Shown piece after piece: positions 1-8,996 of a stretch of 64,000 nt of DNA (the stretch's first letter is position 1; each line of letters starts with the position of its first letter). The position numbers and the translations under genes were made by a program. This DNA is from Helicobacter sp. 11S03491-1 (GTDB lineage: Bacteria; Campylobacterota; Campylobacteria; Campylobacterales; Helicobacteraceae): contig NZ_MLAO01000004.1 of NCBI RefSeq assembly GCF_002272835.1, forward strand, positions 124,001 to 188,000. The letters run 5' to 3'. The notes beneath the pieces were generated by a model, which did no database searches, was not told the DNA's origin, and saw nothing but the letters and a program-made list of their open reading frames with translations.

Positions 1-586
1 TAGGTGCAACTTGTGCTACATAAGGAGAACCATGCGCTGCCATTACAAATAAAATATCTTTTTTTCTTTCTTTCTTTCCATAGCTAACTTTACCTGCCGG
101 GGTTGTTGATGTACTTGCACCAATGGGGGTAGAACTGCTTCTTTGTCCTCCGGTGTTGGCATATACCTCATTATCCAAGCAAATATATGTCATATCATGT
201 CCTCTCTCAAAACAACCACTTATCCATTGAAAACCGATATCATAGGTAGATCCGTCGCCTCCAAAAGCAACAAATTTAGGTCTTTGCCCATTATATTTAC
301 CCTTTTTAGCCAAAGCTCTATACATAGCCTCTACACCTGCAACAGCAGTCGAACCATTTTCAAATCCAATATGGATCCAAGGCACATCCCATGAAGTATA
401 AGGATATACGGCTGTAGAAACCTCTACACACCCGGTCGAATTTCCCAAAACCAATGGTCCATCTACTACATTTAAAACTTCTCGAATAATCATTCCATGG
501 GCACAGCCCGGACACAGAAGATGTGCTCCTTCAAATTTCTCTGCTGATTTGCTAAATTGTTTTAGATTTTTGACTTCATTTACCAT
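1..586 (-). CDS. porB: Pyruvate:ferredoxin oxidoreductase beta subunit, partial (3' end off window)
   Basis: PorB is the thiamine-diphosphate subunit of pyruvate:ferredoxin (flavodoxin) oxidoreductase, which converts pyruvate and CoA to acetyl-CoA and CO2 in the cytoplasm. About 195 codons are visible from the ATG at 586, which has the Shine-Dalgarno AAGGAGAAAA. The translation shows CPGCAHG near residue 25 (Fe-S ligand region) and GGDGS near residue 109 (the TPP/Mg motif), then ANTGGQRS, all typical of the family. It follows porA by about 10 nt as the last gene of a porGDAB operon. The C-terminal part lies beyond base 1. Confidence 0.95.
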   Translation of the reverse strand, partial: MVNEVKNLKQFSKSAEKFEGAHLLCPGCAHGMIIREVLNVVDGPLVLGNSTGCVEVSTAVYPYTSWDVPWIHIGFENGSTAVAGVEAMYRALAKKGKYNGQRPKFVAFGGDGSTYDIGFQWISGCFERGHDMTYICLDNEVYANTGGQRSSSTPIGASTSTTPAGKVSYGKKERKKDILFVMAAHGSPYVAQVAP

Positions 587-596
587 TATTTTCTCC

Positions 597-1820
597 TTAG
601 CAAAAGCTTAGTTTAGGACCTCTAAGCCCTATAAATTGTTGAGTTGGATGCGTGAGTTTAGCTGCCTTTGCATTTGCATCAAGCTCTTGATAGATTTTGA
701 CCAAATCTACTTGAGTCAAATCCCTCTCTCCTAAACCATAAATATAATTAGAAAGAACAGGATGCTTTGAATCTTGAACCTGATAAAGCGAGGCAGCCAC
801 TTCATTAAACAATGCTCCCATCGCCCCTGCAGGCAAACTTTTATCCATAATAGCAACAGCTTTAAAATCTTTAAGAATTTCTCCAAGTTTTACATAGGGA
901 AAAGGACGAAACACTCGAATCGTAACAACACCTGCTTTGATTCCTAATTCTCTAACATTCTTAGCTGCCACACGTGCAGATTCAACCGTTGTCCCCAATG
1001 CAAAAATAACTACTTCAGCATCTTTGGTATCATAGGTTTCTACAATGTTATATCTTCTAGCGGTAAGATCAAAAAATTCATCAAAAACCTTCTGTATTGC
1101 TATGTCTGAATGCATAAGAGTATTGTGAAGTTGCGCTTTATGCTCAAAATGCCAGTCTTCCTCAGCTTGCGCTCCATAAGTTGCAGGCTTATCAAAATCA
1201 AGCAATGGATTTTTGCTCTGATAATCACCAATAAAATTATAAGCCACTTCATCACTCAATGGACGGACATTTTGAGCAGTATGCGAACATAAAAAACCAT
1301 CTTGATTTACAATTGTAGGAATCCTTACTGCCATATCTTCGGCAATCCTGAATGCCATCAAATTAAAATCATAAGCCTCTTGGGGATTGCAAGTATTCAG
1401 ATTAATCCAGCCTGCGTCACGTCCTAAATACATATCTGAATGATCTCCGTGGATATTCAAAGGAGAAGCCAAGGCACGATTAACGAGATTAAGCACAATA
1501 GGAAGTCTCATCCCTGAAGCTTGATAAAGAACTTCTATCATCAAGGCAAAACCTTGAGAACTTGTTGCTGTAGCTACCCTTCCTCCTGCAGCTGCAGCTC
1601 CTACGCACCCACTCATTGCAGCATGTTCTGACTCAACCAAAACAAACTCACCATCTATATAACCATTACTCACAAAACTTCCATAATTTTGAACAATTGG
1701 CGTTGATGGGGTAATTGGATAGGCTGCTACCACATCAATTTGCGCTTGTCTAAGAGCATGAGATGCTGCCATATTTCCATCCCATACCTCTACCTCCTGC
1801 AATTCCATAACATTTGGCAT
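597..1820 (-). CDS. porA: Pyruvate:ferredoxin oxidoreductase alpha subunit
   Basis: PorA carries the pyruvate-binding pyrimidine-binding fold of the four-subunit oxidoreductase. The product is 407 aa from the ATG at 1820, which is preceded by AAGGAGAATATT. The open frame extends upstream to 1886, but that extra part is Lys/Arg-rich and runs into porD, so the internal ATG is preferred. The motif YPITPST near residue 35 and GRVATATSSQG are characteristic of the alpha subunits of 2-oxoacid:ferredoxin oxidoreductases. It sits between porD and porB, and the length equals that remembered for H. pylori PorA. Confidence 0.95.
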   Translation of the reverse strand: MPNVMELQEVEVWDGNMAASHALRQAQIDVVAAYPITPSTPIVQNYGSFVSNGYIDGEFVLVESEHAAMSGCVGAAAAGGRVATATSSQGFALMIEVLYQASGMRLPIVLNLVNRALASPLNIHGDHSDMYLGRDAGWINLNTCNPQEAYDFNLMAFRIAEDMAVRIPTIVNQDGFLCSHTAQNVRPLSDEVAYNFIGDYQSKNPLLDFDKPATYGAQAEEDWHFEHKAQLHNTLMHSDIAIQKVFDEFFDLTARRYNIVETYDTKDAEVVIFALGTTVESARVAAKNVRELGIKAGVVTIRVFRPFPYVKLGEILKDFKAVAIMDKSLPAGAMGALFNEVAASLYQVQDSKHPVLSNYIYGLGERDLTQVDLVKIYQELDANAKAAKLTHPTQQFIGLRGPKLSFC

Positions 1821-1852
1821 AATATTCTCCTTTTTGATCTTTTTAGTTGTAT

Positions 1853-2245
1853 TTAGTCTCGTTTTTTCTCTTCTTTTTTTGGCCAATTTTTTAAGGCAGT
1901 TTGATTATCTTCATGATCGCTAAACATTAACAATGATTTTGGATTGGTTGGGCAAACATCTACACACACACCACAACCCTTACAATGGACATAATCCACT
2001 CCCCTAAGTTTCTCATCTCTAGCAAGTATAGCCCCATCCGGGCAATAAACCCAACAATTAAAACAATTGATACAAACTTCACTATTATGAACAGGTTTAT
2101 CTACTCTCCAATGAGCAACACTGCTATTAAATGAACTCTCTTGAGTATAATCTCGCTCATTATTGTGAGATGCTAGGGCTTCTTGTCCTTGATGTTTGAA
2201 TGGAAATAACACCGCTCCAATTTCAAAATCATTCCAACCTTTCAT
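1853..2245 (-). CDS. porD: Pyruvate:ferredoxin oxidoreductase delta subunit (2x[4Fe-4S] ferredoxin)
   Basis: PorD is the small ferredoxin-like subunit that passes electrons from the catalytic dimer to ferredoxin or flavodoxin. The 130-aa product from the ATG at 2245 (SD AAGGAGTTC) contains two cluster motifs in its C-terminal half, CINCFNCWVYCP and CKGCGVCVDVCP, each followed by Pro as in 2[4Fe-4S] ferredoxins. The open frame could start as far up as 2371, but that would lie deep inside porG. The gene lies between porG and porA, with about 30 nt to porA. Confidence 0.95.
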   Translation of the reverse strand: MKGWNDFEIGAVLFPFKHQGQEALASHNNERDYTQESSFNSSVAHWRVDKPVHNSEVCINCFNCWVYCPDGAILARDEKLRGVDYVHCKGCGVCVDVCPTNPKSLLMFSDHEDNQTALKNWPKKEEKKRD

Positions 2246-2255
2246 GATGAACTCC

Positions 2256-2816
2256 TTATTTGACTTCATTATATGCACGCTCAATGGCAAGCATATTTGC
2301 GTCAATAATTTTTTGAGGAAGTTTTTTCCCCAAAACTTTTTTGAAAGCAGCCTTAAAAAATTCAATTTCAAGCATGCCTGAAACTTTTATCAATGCGCCC
2401 AACATTGGAGCATTTGGAATAGGCTTGCCTAGAGCTTCAATCGATATCTTGATACAATCCAGCGTATAAAGCTTCTTACCTTCCAGATCGGGTTTTTTCT
2501 TCAAAAGTTCCTCTTTACCTAAATGTGTTGTAATAATATATTGAGTGCCGGGTTTTTCATTAGCACAAATATTAGTAATAAATGTAAGACCCGGATCTAT
2601 AACAAGAATATAATCAGGATTCATAAATTTTTCATGATTGAGAATAGGAGAAGAGTCAATACGATTATAAGCTGTCATAGCAGCACCTCTTTTTGCAGAA
2701 CCATACAAAGCAAAAGCTTGGACTTCCTTTCCTGTTCCTGCCACCACATCAGCCAAACCTTTTGCACCCGTTATAGCTCCTTGTCCGGCTCTTGAATGCC
2801 ATCTGATTTCTAGCAT
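2256..2816 (-). CDS. porG: Pyruvate:ferredoxin oxidoreductase gamma subunit
   Basis: This 186-aa protein is the gamma subunit (called PorC or PorG) of pyruvate:ferredoxin oxidoreductase and forms the domain that helps close the CoA/TPP site. The N-terminus MLEIRWHSRAGQGAITGAK holds the Gly-rich GQG motif of the family, and FALYGSAKRGAAM is the expected second signature. It is the first gene of the operon. Gamma-delta-alpha-beta is the order known in Helicobacter and Campylobacter. The promoter should lie in the 216-nt gap upstream. Confidence 0.94.
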   Translation of the reverse strand: MLEIRWHSRAGQGAITGAKGLADVVAGTGKEVQAFALYGSAKRGAAMTAYNRIDSSPILNHEKFMNPDYILVIDPGLTFITNICANEKPGTQYIITTHLGKEELLKKKPDLEGKKLYTLDCIKISIEALGKPIPNAPMLGALIKVSGMLEIEFFKAAFKKVLGKKLPQKIIDANMLAIERAYNEVK

Positions 2817-2948
2817 ACTTCTTCCTTTTTCTAGTTAATGTTGTTAGTTGTCCTTAGAAATATGAATCATTTATATCTTGGTATGCAACATTCAAATTCA
2901 AATGATTAATTACCCTAAACGATACAATTCTAAACTTTTTATTTGTGA

Positions 2949-2954
2949 ATTATA
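2949..2954 (-). promoter_or_regulatory. Candidate -10 box upstream of porGDAB
   Basis: On the minus strand the sequence reads TTTAGTATAATTC, a perfect TATAAT hexamer about 130 nt before the porG start, in an otherwise gene-free AT-rich gap. Helicobacter sigma-80 promoters rely mostly on this element and have a weak -35 box, so the absence of a good -35 is not decisive. Confidence 0.45.
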
Positions 2955-3032
2955 CTAAATTTAACACAATATGTAAAATATAAGAAAGCCCATATTTAAA
3001 ACTATCATTTACCTTGAGTAAAAACGTAGCAA

Positions 3033-3683
3033 TCAAAAGGTTTTGATGAAATTGACAGCCTCAAGTGCGTCCTCAAAAACATTTTGGCATATTCTCAATA
3101 AATCCTCATTCTTACCATACCCGCTTTTGAGGGCTATTGGATTAACACCGGCATTAATGGCAGAATAAATATCTAAAGGCGTATCCCCTACCATAAAAAT
3201 ATTCTGCGAAGATATGCCCGCATTGAATTGTTCTATAGCTCTTAAAATAGGTTCTTGATGTGGTTTTGGAAATTTCACATCTTCAATACCAATCACCACA
3301 TCAAAATAATTCAAAATTTCAAAATGCTCTAAAATCTCTTTTGAGTATTTTGCCGTTTTAGTTGTAACCACCCCTAATTTTGCAAATTTTTTAGCTATTT
3401 GGAGAGATTGTGTAGCATTTGGTAACAATTTTGTTTTTTGCAGACAAATAAGATGATAATATTTCCGATAAGAATCAACCAAAAAAGATATATTTTGTCT
3501 ATCTGCTCCAAAACTCACAAACATATCCTCTAGCGGATAACCAATGGTTTCTCTAACGCTTTGAAAATCAGGAATTTTGAGTTTATTTTGCTCACAAGCT
3601 ACACAACAACTCTCATAAATAGCTTGGGCAGAATCAATAAGTGTGCCATCCAAATCAAATAAGATTATTTTTTTCTTTGCCAC
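3033..3683 (-). CDS. HAD-superfamily phosphatase (phosphoglycolate phosphatase-like)
   Basis: A 216-aa haloacid dehalogenase hydrolase. Motif I is DLDGTLIDS near residue 10 (nucleophile Asp and acid Asp), motif II is the VVTTKT segment, motif III is KFPKPHQEP, and motif IV is MVGDTPLDI, so all catalytic elements are present. The cap is of the small helical type seen in Gph/PgmB enzymes. The start is GTG at 3683, which overlaps the end of the MATE gene by 19 nt with a G-rich SD inside it, so the two are probably translationally coupled. The substrate cannot be told from sequence. Confidence 0.88.
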   Translation of the reverse strand: MAKKKIILFDLDGTLIDSAQAIYESCCVACEQNKLKIPDFQSVRETIGYPLEDMFVSFGADRQNISFLVDSYRKYYHLICLQKTKLLPNATQSLQIAKKFAKLGVVTTKTAKYSKEILEHFEILNYFDVVIGIEDVKFPKPHQEPILRAIEQFNAGISSQNIFMVGDTPLDIYSAINAGVNPIALKSGYGKNEDLLRICQNVFEDALEAVNFIKTF

Positions 3684-5050
3684 AATAAATTTCCCCCTGC
3701 AATTTTTCCTGAGAAAATACCCAATCTCATCTCATACCAAACTATACCCATCACAACCAAAAATGCTAAAAATTGCGAAATAGGATAAGTAATCCACACA
3801 CCATCCATTCCATATTTTTTACTCAAAATAGGCAATAAAATCACTAAAAAAACTAATGTATAACAAATTGTAATGATAAACGAACTTTTAGTTCGTTGCA
3901 CAGATTGAAAAAAAATTGCGCAGACAATATTAACACCCAATAAAATATACCCAAGATAATAAACACTCATTGCTTTAATTGTGTCGCTTAAAAAATAAGG
4001 ATCTCTACTGAAAACATCTTCTTTTAAAAATAATTGGACAAGGTATTTATCAAATCCATAAAATATACAATAAACAAAAATTCCTATCCCGAAAGAAATA
4101 CTAATCCCAAAAATAAAAATGCTTTTTACACGCTTTAAATTTCCTGCTCCATAACTAAAACTTGCAATTGGTTGGATACCTTGTGCGATTGAAAGCAAAA
4201 TGGTAAAAAATATAACCCCGCTGTACATGATAATTCCGTAGATTGACACTCCTCGTTCCCCGGCTATAGCAATAATAGTTGTATTAAACATTAACATCAC
4301 AATAGCCGCACTCAATTCAGAAATAGATTGGGGAATCCCACTTTTTGCTGAAGAAAGCACAGCAGCGAAACTAAAACGCCTGATAAAAAATAGCTTACCT
4401 CTTTTGAATAAAAAATGCTGCAAAAGCACCAAAAATCCTATCCCATGCCCTATTACTGTCGCCAAAGCACTCCCATAAATCCCGGTCTCAAGAACAAACA
4501 AAAATAAATAATTCAAAACAATATTCATAGCCGAACCAATAATCATCGCAATCATTGCCAAAATAGGCTGTTTATCATTGATAGCAAAAACATCACTCAA
4601 TGGATGAAGCACCATAATCACACTGCCACAAAAAATAATTCGTAAATATTCAACCACTAGAGGTTTCAATACCTCAGAACTCCCAAGCAATAAGGCAATT
4701 TGTTCAACAAACAAATATAAAATCACTCCAATAATAAGCATGCTAATAACAACAAAATAAAATACCGAACTAAAAATCAAGCGTGCACGATGGACTTCAT
4801 TTTTTCCCAAAAAATAAGAAGTAATTGAAGCTGCTCCCAGTCCAAAAAGTAACTCAAAAGCAATCAATACCGGAAATACAGGCCAACAAATACTGACAGC
4901 TGCCAGGGCATCTTCGCCTAATTTTTTGCCTACAAAAATCCCATCAACAGTCGAATAAGTAGAGAGGGCAATCATTGCACACAAAGAAGGAATAAAATAA
5001 TAAAAAAACAATTTTTTTACAGAATCATTCCTTAGGTCTATTGAAAACAT
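3665..5050 (-). CDS. MATE-family multidrug/cation antiporter
   Basis: A 461-aa inner-membrane protein with about twelve hydrophobic segments in two homologous halves, as in MATE (NorM/DinF type) exporters that expel organic cations against Na+ or H+. The early motif PSLCAMIALSTYSTVDGIFVG matches the conserved first two helices, where V-D-G-I-F-V is the signature. It starts at an ATG with SD TAGGTGA. It is followed by an overlapping HAD phosphatase gene. No regulator gene is adjacent. The transported compound is unknown. Confidence 0.9.
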   Translation of the reverse strand: MFSIDLRNDSVKKLFFYYFIPSLCAMIALSTYSTVDGIFVGKKLGEDALAAVSICWPVFPVLIAFELLFGLGAASITSYFLGKNEVHRARLIFSSVFYFVVISMLIIGVILYLFVEQIALLLGSSEVLKPLVVEYLRIIFCGSVIMVLHPLSDVFAINDKQPILAMIAMIIGSAMNIVLNYLFLFVLETGIYGSALATVIGHGIGFLVLLQHFLFKRGKLFFIRRFSFAAVLSSAKSGIPQSISELSAAIVMLMFNTTIIAIAGERGVSIYGIIMYSGVIFFTILLSIAQGIQPIASFSYGAGNLKRVKSIFIFGISISFGIGIFVYCIFYGFDKYLVQLFLKEDVFSRDPYFLSDTIKAMSVYYLGYILLGVNIVCAIFFQSVQRTKSSFIITICYTLVFLVILLPILSKKYGMDGVWITYPISQFLAFLVVMGIVWYEMRLGIFSGKIAGGNLLWQRKK

Positions 5051-5157
5051 AAAATCACCTAATAATTACAAATTTTATAATTATATTCAAACATTTATCA
5101 AACCTATATTAAGTTATCATATAATCATCTAATCATTAAAATTTAAGAGGAGCAATC

Positions 5158-5622
5158 ATGCTAAAAAAAGCTTTTATTATTACATGTATTCTTTCACAAA
5201 TTCTACTGGCAAAGGATATTTCTATGATAAATAATAGAGATGTTGTTATCAAACAAAGCGCACTAAGTTTTCAAGAAACACTATCAAATCTTAAAAATGT
5301 TTTGCATCAAAAAAATATTACTATTTTTGCAATTTTTGATCACACAAAAAATGCTCACGGAGTAAATCTGGAACTCAATCCCACCACTGTTGTAGTATTT
5401 GGAACTCCTGAAGTAGGGACTAAATTGATGCAAAAAAATCAAAAAATTGCTATAGAACTCCCCGTAAAAATTCTAATTTGGCAAGATGAAAAAGGTGTAT
5501 TTGTAGAATTTCTAAATTTTGAAACAATCGCAAAGAATTATGGATTTAAAGATAATGTAACCATAAAAAATGTAGAAAAATTATTATCTGATATTACAGA
5601 TACTATTACAAAGAAACATTAA
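5158..5622 (+). CDS. Secreted DUF302-family protein
   Basis: A 154-aa protein with an N-terminal signal peptide (MLKKAFIITCILSQILLA, predicted cleavage after Ala18) and a DUF302 domain, recognised by FAIFDH, then TVVVFGTPEVGTKLMQ and the LPVKILIW segment. DUF302 proteins are small periplasmic or cytoplasmic proteins of unproven function, often found near redox or stress genes. SD AAGAGGAGC precedes the ATG. It stands alone between the divergent MATE gene and the convergent rpsI. Confidence 0.85.
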   Translation: MLKKAFIITCILSQILLAKDISMINNRDVVIKQSALSFQETLSNLKNVLHQKNITIFAIFDHTKNAHGVNLELNPTTVVVFGTPEVGTKLMQKNQKIAIELPVKILIWQDEKGVFVEFLNFETIAKNYGFKDNVTIKNVEKLLSDITDTITKKH

Positions 5623-5678
5623 AATCACTCATTCATTAGATTTTAGAAACTAAAATTCAAGATTGAGAATAAACAAAA

Positions 5679-5703
5679 AAGCATAAAGATTAACTTTATG
5701 CTT
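5679..5703 (-). terminator. Terminator of rplM-rpsI
   Basis: A perfect 10-bp stem AAGCATAAAG / CTTTATGCTT with a 5-nt loop lies just after the rpsI stop. On the minus strand the stem is followed by a T-rich tract (TTTTTTGTTTA), which fits intrinsic termination of the ribosomal operon. It could also stop the convergent DUF302 gene transcript. Confidence 0.75.
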
Positions 5704-5710
5704 AAAAATA

Positions 5711-6100
5711 TTATCTTTTTGAGAATTGTGGGCTTCTTCTTGCTTTTTTCTTACCGTATTTCTTTCTTTCAACAACTCTGGAATCTCTTGTTAATAAACC
5801 TTTTGGTTTCAAAATACTTCTAAATGTTAAATCATAAGCATTTAAAGCTTTGGATATGCCATGCCTCAAAGCCTCTGCTTGAGCAGAATAACCCCCTCCC
5901 AAAGTAACAGCTACAATATCTACAGATTTTTCTTGTTTGGTGAGAAGCAAAGGTTGCATGACTTTCATTTTAATTGCTTCATGCCCCCCTAACCATTCAT
6001 TCAAATTCTGTTGATTGATAGTCATTTTGCCGGTTCCGGCGTTTAGCCAAACTTTTGCTATTGCTGTTTTTCTTTTTCCTGTTGCATAAACTTTCGCCAT
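5711..6100 (-). CDS. rpsI: 30S ribosomal protein S9
   Basis: S9 binds 16S rRNA in the small-subunit head, and its C-terminal tail reaches the P-site tRNA. The 129-aa product has the expected [14 protein letters not shown] start, the central [19 protein letters not shown] signature and the basic tail ending in SPQFSKR. It begins directly after rplM (stop of rplM and start of rpsI adjacent), the usual L13-S9 pair. Confidence 0.98.
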   Translation of the reverse strand: MAKVYATGKRKTAIAKVWLNAGTGKMTINQQNLNEWLGGHEAIKMKVMQPLLLTKQEKSVDIVAVTLGGGYSAQAEALRHGISKALNAYDLTFRSILKPKGLLTRDSRVVERKKYGKKKARRSPQFSKR

Positions 6101-6535
6101 TTAAATTCCTTTATTTGCTTTTGTAATCTGAGCTGTATGAGGGTGCTCACTGCTTTTATACACTTTAAGTTTCTTGATCATCACTCTACCCAGTTTAGTT
6201 TTAGGTAACATGCCTCTTACTGCAAGATGATAAAGTTTTTCAGGAGTTTTTTCTAACATTTCTTTGAGAGTCTTGCTTTTTGTGCTTCCAAAATAACCTG
6301 AATGTGTAAAATATTCCTTATCTTCAAGCTTCATGCCGGAAAACTTCACCAATGTAGCATTAATAATCACTACAAAATCACCACAATCTACATTGGGTGT
6401 ATAGCAAGGTTTATGCTTTCCTCTTAAAATAGTAGCTACTTCTGTAATCAAACGACCAAATGTCTTATCTTTCGCATCTAAAACAACCCAATCGCGTTTT
6501 ATTTCAGCTTCTTTCGCAGTCTTAGTTATATTCAT
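6101..6535 (-). CDS. rplM: 50S ribosomal protein L13
   Basis: L13 is an early-assembling 23S rRNA-binding protein. The 144-aa product shows WVVLDAKDKTFGRLITEVA, LRGKHKP and the signature VRGMLPKTKLGRVMIKKLKVY. It is the first gene of a two-gene operon with rpsI. An SD-like AAAAGG lies 9 nt before the ATG. Confidence 0.98.
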   Translation of the reverse strand: MNITKTAKEAEIKRDWVVLDAKDKTFGRLITEVATILRGKHKPCYTPNVDCGDFVVIINATLVKFSGMKLEDKEYFTHSGYFGSTKSKTLKEMLEKTPEKLYHLAVRGMLPKTKLGRVMIKKLKVYKSSEHPHTAQITKANKGI

Positions 6536-6575
6536 TATTATTGCCTTTTGGTTTTGGACTAAATTTAAAACCCGG

Positions 6576-6583
6576 ATTTTATA
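6576..6583 (-). promoter_or_regulatory. Candidate -10 box of rplM-rpsI
   Basis: On the minus strand TATAAAAT lies about 40 nt upstream of rplM in the short gap to the next gene, followed by a GC-rich CCGGG that would fall near the start of the transcript. No convincing -35 is seen at the right distance. Confidence 0.35.
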
Positions 6584-6621
6584 GAAAAAAAGCTTTCAAT
6601 TAACTTAAATTAAGCAAAATT

Positions 6622-7089
6622 TTATTTAAAAGCATGTTCTTGATATTCTAAAATACGTTTATTTTCCTTGCTAATAACATATTCTTCATCATATGCCTTT
6701 TGGACTACAGATCGAATAATATCCCTTTGAGTCTCATAGCTGCTATCCTTTAGCATATCAAGCACGATAGAATAGTATTGAATATCTTGGACAATAATTT
6801 CAAATGACTTATCTCTATCTTGCATATAAAGTTTTTCATCTTTGGCATATTCAGATACGCAAATAACAACCCTATCAAATACTTTAGCAGCTAAATTTGA
6901 GGGTTTGATATTTTTATTGATAATTATTTTGGCTTGTTTGAGTTGATTTTCTAAATGAGGCCTGCCCATATAAACAAGCACAGGAAGCATAATCATTAAA
7001 GTATCAACTTTTGAACCCAAAGAACGAGTTTGCCACTTAATAAGAAATTTTTGCAAATAAGTAAAATTGGTTTTATCCGGCATCATCAT
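6622..7089 (-). CDS. Conserved hypothetical protein downstream of argB
   Basis: A 155-aa soluble, mainly helical protein with no domain I recognise. It is lysine-rich, has no signal peptide or membrane segment and no cysteine cluster. The start overlaps the argB stop by 4 nt (ATGA), so the two are translated from one message. The N-terminus has three Met codons in a row (MMMPDK) and the exact start is therefore uncertain by two residues. Its coupling to argB is the only clue to a role. Confidence 0.75.
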   Translation of the reverse strand: MMMPDKTNFTYLQKFLIKWQTRSLGSKVDTLMIMLPVLVYMGRPHLENQLKQAKIIINKNIKPSNLAAKVFDRVVICVSEYAKDEKLYMQDRDKSFEIIVQDIQYYSIVLDMLKDSSYETQRDIIRSVVQKAYDEEYVISKENKRILEYQEHAFK

Positions 7090-7937
7090 AGAACTATCTC
7101 TGTTCCAATTCCTGCGCTTGTAAAAAGCTCCAAAAGCAAGGAATGTTCAACTCTACCATCAATAATATGAACTTTTTGGACACCATTTTGGACACAACTA
7201 ATACAAGCATCGATCTTTGGCAACATACCCCCTGTAATCACTCCATCTTTTTTTAGTTTTTCAATTTTTTCTATATTGAGTGTGGAGAATAATTGATTAT
7301 TTTTATCCAGGACACCTTTTGTGTCGGTAAGAAAAATTACTTTAAAAGCATTCAAAGCTTTGGCAATTTCACAAGCTACGCTATCAGCGTTAATATTGTA
7401 TCCGAGATGGTGTGCTTGAGAACTCCCTGCAATTGGAGCGATCACAGGGACAAAACCATTTTGCAACAACGTAGCTAATAAGGTAGTATCTACTTGGGTG
7501 ATTTCTCCTGTGTAACCCAGCTTACCCCCATCTTTTTGTGCCGCTTCAAAACTCCCGGCATCTTTGCCGCTTATCCCCACTGCTTTCACGCCATGATAAT
7601 TCAAAAAAGCGCTTAATTCTTTATTGATATTCCCACATAAAACCATCTCAATAATAGGCATACTTTCTGCTGAACTCACACGATGTCCATTAACAAATTC
7701 ACTCTCCAAACCCAAATCATCAAGCATTTTAGAAATATTCCTACCTCCTCCATGCACGATAATAGGCTTAATACCTAACATATACATCATTACAATATCT
7801 TTAGCAAATTGCTCTTTGAGTTTGGGGTTTATTTGGGCAGCCCCACCATATTTAATAACGACTACCTTTTTTCTAAAAGCCCTAATAAAAGGCAATGAAT
7901 CAAGCAAAATATCCGCAATTTTGATTTTTGTTTCCAC
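7086..7937 (-). CDS. argB: Acetylglutamate kinase
   Basis: ArgB phosphorylates N-acetylglutamate with ATP, the second step of arginine synthesis. The 283-aa product has VVIKYGGAAQ (Lys and Gly of the phosphate site), IIVHGGGRNIS, and the C-terminal KLKKDGVITGGMLPK segment binding nucleotide, all standard for the amino acid kinase family. The start is GTG at 7937, with AGAGG 5 nt before it. A 4-nt overlap couples it to the small unknown gene downstream. No other arg gene is in the window. Confidence 0.96.
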   Translation of the reverse strand: METKIKIADILLDSLPFIRAFRKKVVVIKYGGAAQINPKLKEQFAKDIVMMYMLGIKPIIVHGGGRNISKMLDDLGLESEFVNGHRVSSAESMPIIEMVLCGNINKELSAFLNYHGVKAVGISGKDAGSFEAAQKDGGKLGYTGEITQVDTTLLATLLQNGFVPVIAPIAGSSQAHHLGYNINADSVACEIAKALNAFKVIFLTDTKGVLDKNNQLFSTLNIEKIEKLKKDGVITGGMLPKIDACISCVQNGVQKVHIIDGRVEHSLLLELFTSAGIGTEIVL

Positions 7938-7962
7938 GTAACCTCTCTATACAATATCAAAT

Positions 7963-8006
7963 AAAGATGTATTATTATATAAAAAAAGATGTATTATTAC
8001 ATAAAA
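7963..8006. repeat. Tandem 22-bp direct repeat between argB and the dehydrogenase gene
   Basis: Two adjacent 22-bp units (7963-7984 and 7985-8006), each starting AAAGATGTATTATTA and ending ATAAAA, differ at one base. They fill the divergent intergenic region, so both promoters must lie in or beside them. They may be paired regulator sites or a simple duplication. Confidence 0.6.
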
Positions 8007-8030
8007 TCCAACTCCCAAAAGGACATAATG

Positions 8031-8963
8031 ATGAAAATAGTATTATTAGATGCCAAAACACTCGGTGTATGCGATTTAAGTCCAATAAAAAAATTTGGTG
8101 AATTTATCTCCTATCAAACTACTTCTCCTCAAGAAACGCTTCAAAAATGTCAAGATGCAAATATTGTTTTAACCAATAAGGTTGTTTTAGATACTCCTAT
8201 ACTCAATCAATTACCCCACCTCAAATTCATCGGCATTACTGCCACAGGAACCAATATTATTGATATGCAAAGAGCACAAGAGTTAGGTATTGTAGTCAAA
8301 AATGTCGCCGGATATTCCACAGATAGTGTGGCGCAACATACCTTAACCCTAGCTCTTAATCTGCTTTCACAATTAAACTATTATGATCATTATTGCAAAA
8401 GCGCTCAATGGTGTCAGAGTGATGTTTTTATGCATATTAATGGTGGGCTAAATGAACTTAGCGGAAAAGAATGGGGAATTATAGGTTTTGGCAATATTGG
8501 AAAAAAGGTAGCCAATCTGGCAAGCGCATTTGGCGCTAAAGTCAGCTATACATCTACTAGTGGCAAAAATTCCGATAATGCTTATCCTAAAAAATCTCTT
8601 AAAAATTTACTTCAAGAAAGTGATATTATCTCTATCCATGCCCCATTAAATGAACATACAAATAATCTCATTACACAAAATGAACTTTCGATTTTAAAAC
8701 AAGGGGCTATTCTCATTAACGTAGGGCGTGGAGGTATTGTCAATGAAGAAGATATGGCAAAAGCATTACAGACAAAAAATATTTTCTTTGCCACGGATGT
8801 TTTGGCAAAAGAACCCATGTCAAACAATCACCCCTTTCTCAATCCCAAGATTCAAGATAAAATGATTCTAACCCCACATATTGCTTGGGCTTATGGCAAT
8901 GCCAGAAAAACGCTTCTCAAAATGGTGATTCAAAATATACAAGATTTTATAGATCAAAAATAA
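8031..8963 (+). CDS. D-isomer-specific 2-hydroxyacid dehydrogenase
   Basis: An NAD-dependent D-2-hydroxyacid dehydrogenase of about 310 aa, related to hydroxypyruvate/glycerate dehydrogenases. The Rossmann motif WGIIGFGNIGKKVA is central. The catalytic triad is visible as Arg in INVGRGGIVNE, Glu in VLAKEPM and His in LTPHIAW. The start is taken at the second of two adjacent ATGs (8031), 7 nt after AAGGA; the upstream open frame to 7989 runs through the tandem repeat and is unlikely to be translated. H. pylori has a similar lone gene. The substrate is not determined by sequence. Confidence 0.9.
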   Translation: MKIVLLDAKTLGVCDLSPIKKFGEFISYQTTSPQETLQKCQDANIVLTNKVVLDTPILNQLPHLKFIGITATGTNIIDMQRAQELGIVVKNVAGYSTDSVAQHTLTLALNLLSQLNYYDHYCKSAQWCQSDVFMHINGGLNELSGKEWGIIGFGNIGKKVANLASAFGAKVSYTSTSGKNSDNAYPKKSLKNLLQESDIISIHAPLNEHTNNLITQNELSILKQGAILINVGRGGIVNEEDMAKALQTKNIFFATDVLAKEPMSNNHPFLNPKIQDKMILTPHIAWAYGNARKTLLKMVIQNIQDFIDQK

Positions 8964-8996
8964 TTGATTGTGTTATCTCAATCACTAAAATGGATA

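Noticed and set aside
143-394. 83-codon plus-strand frame over porB
   Set aside because: It is the antisense shadow of the clearly conserved porB frame.
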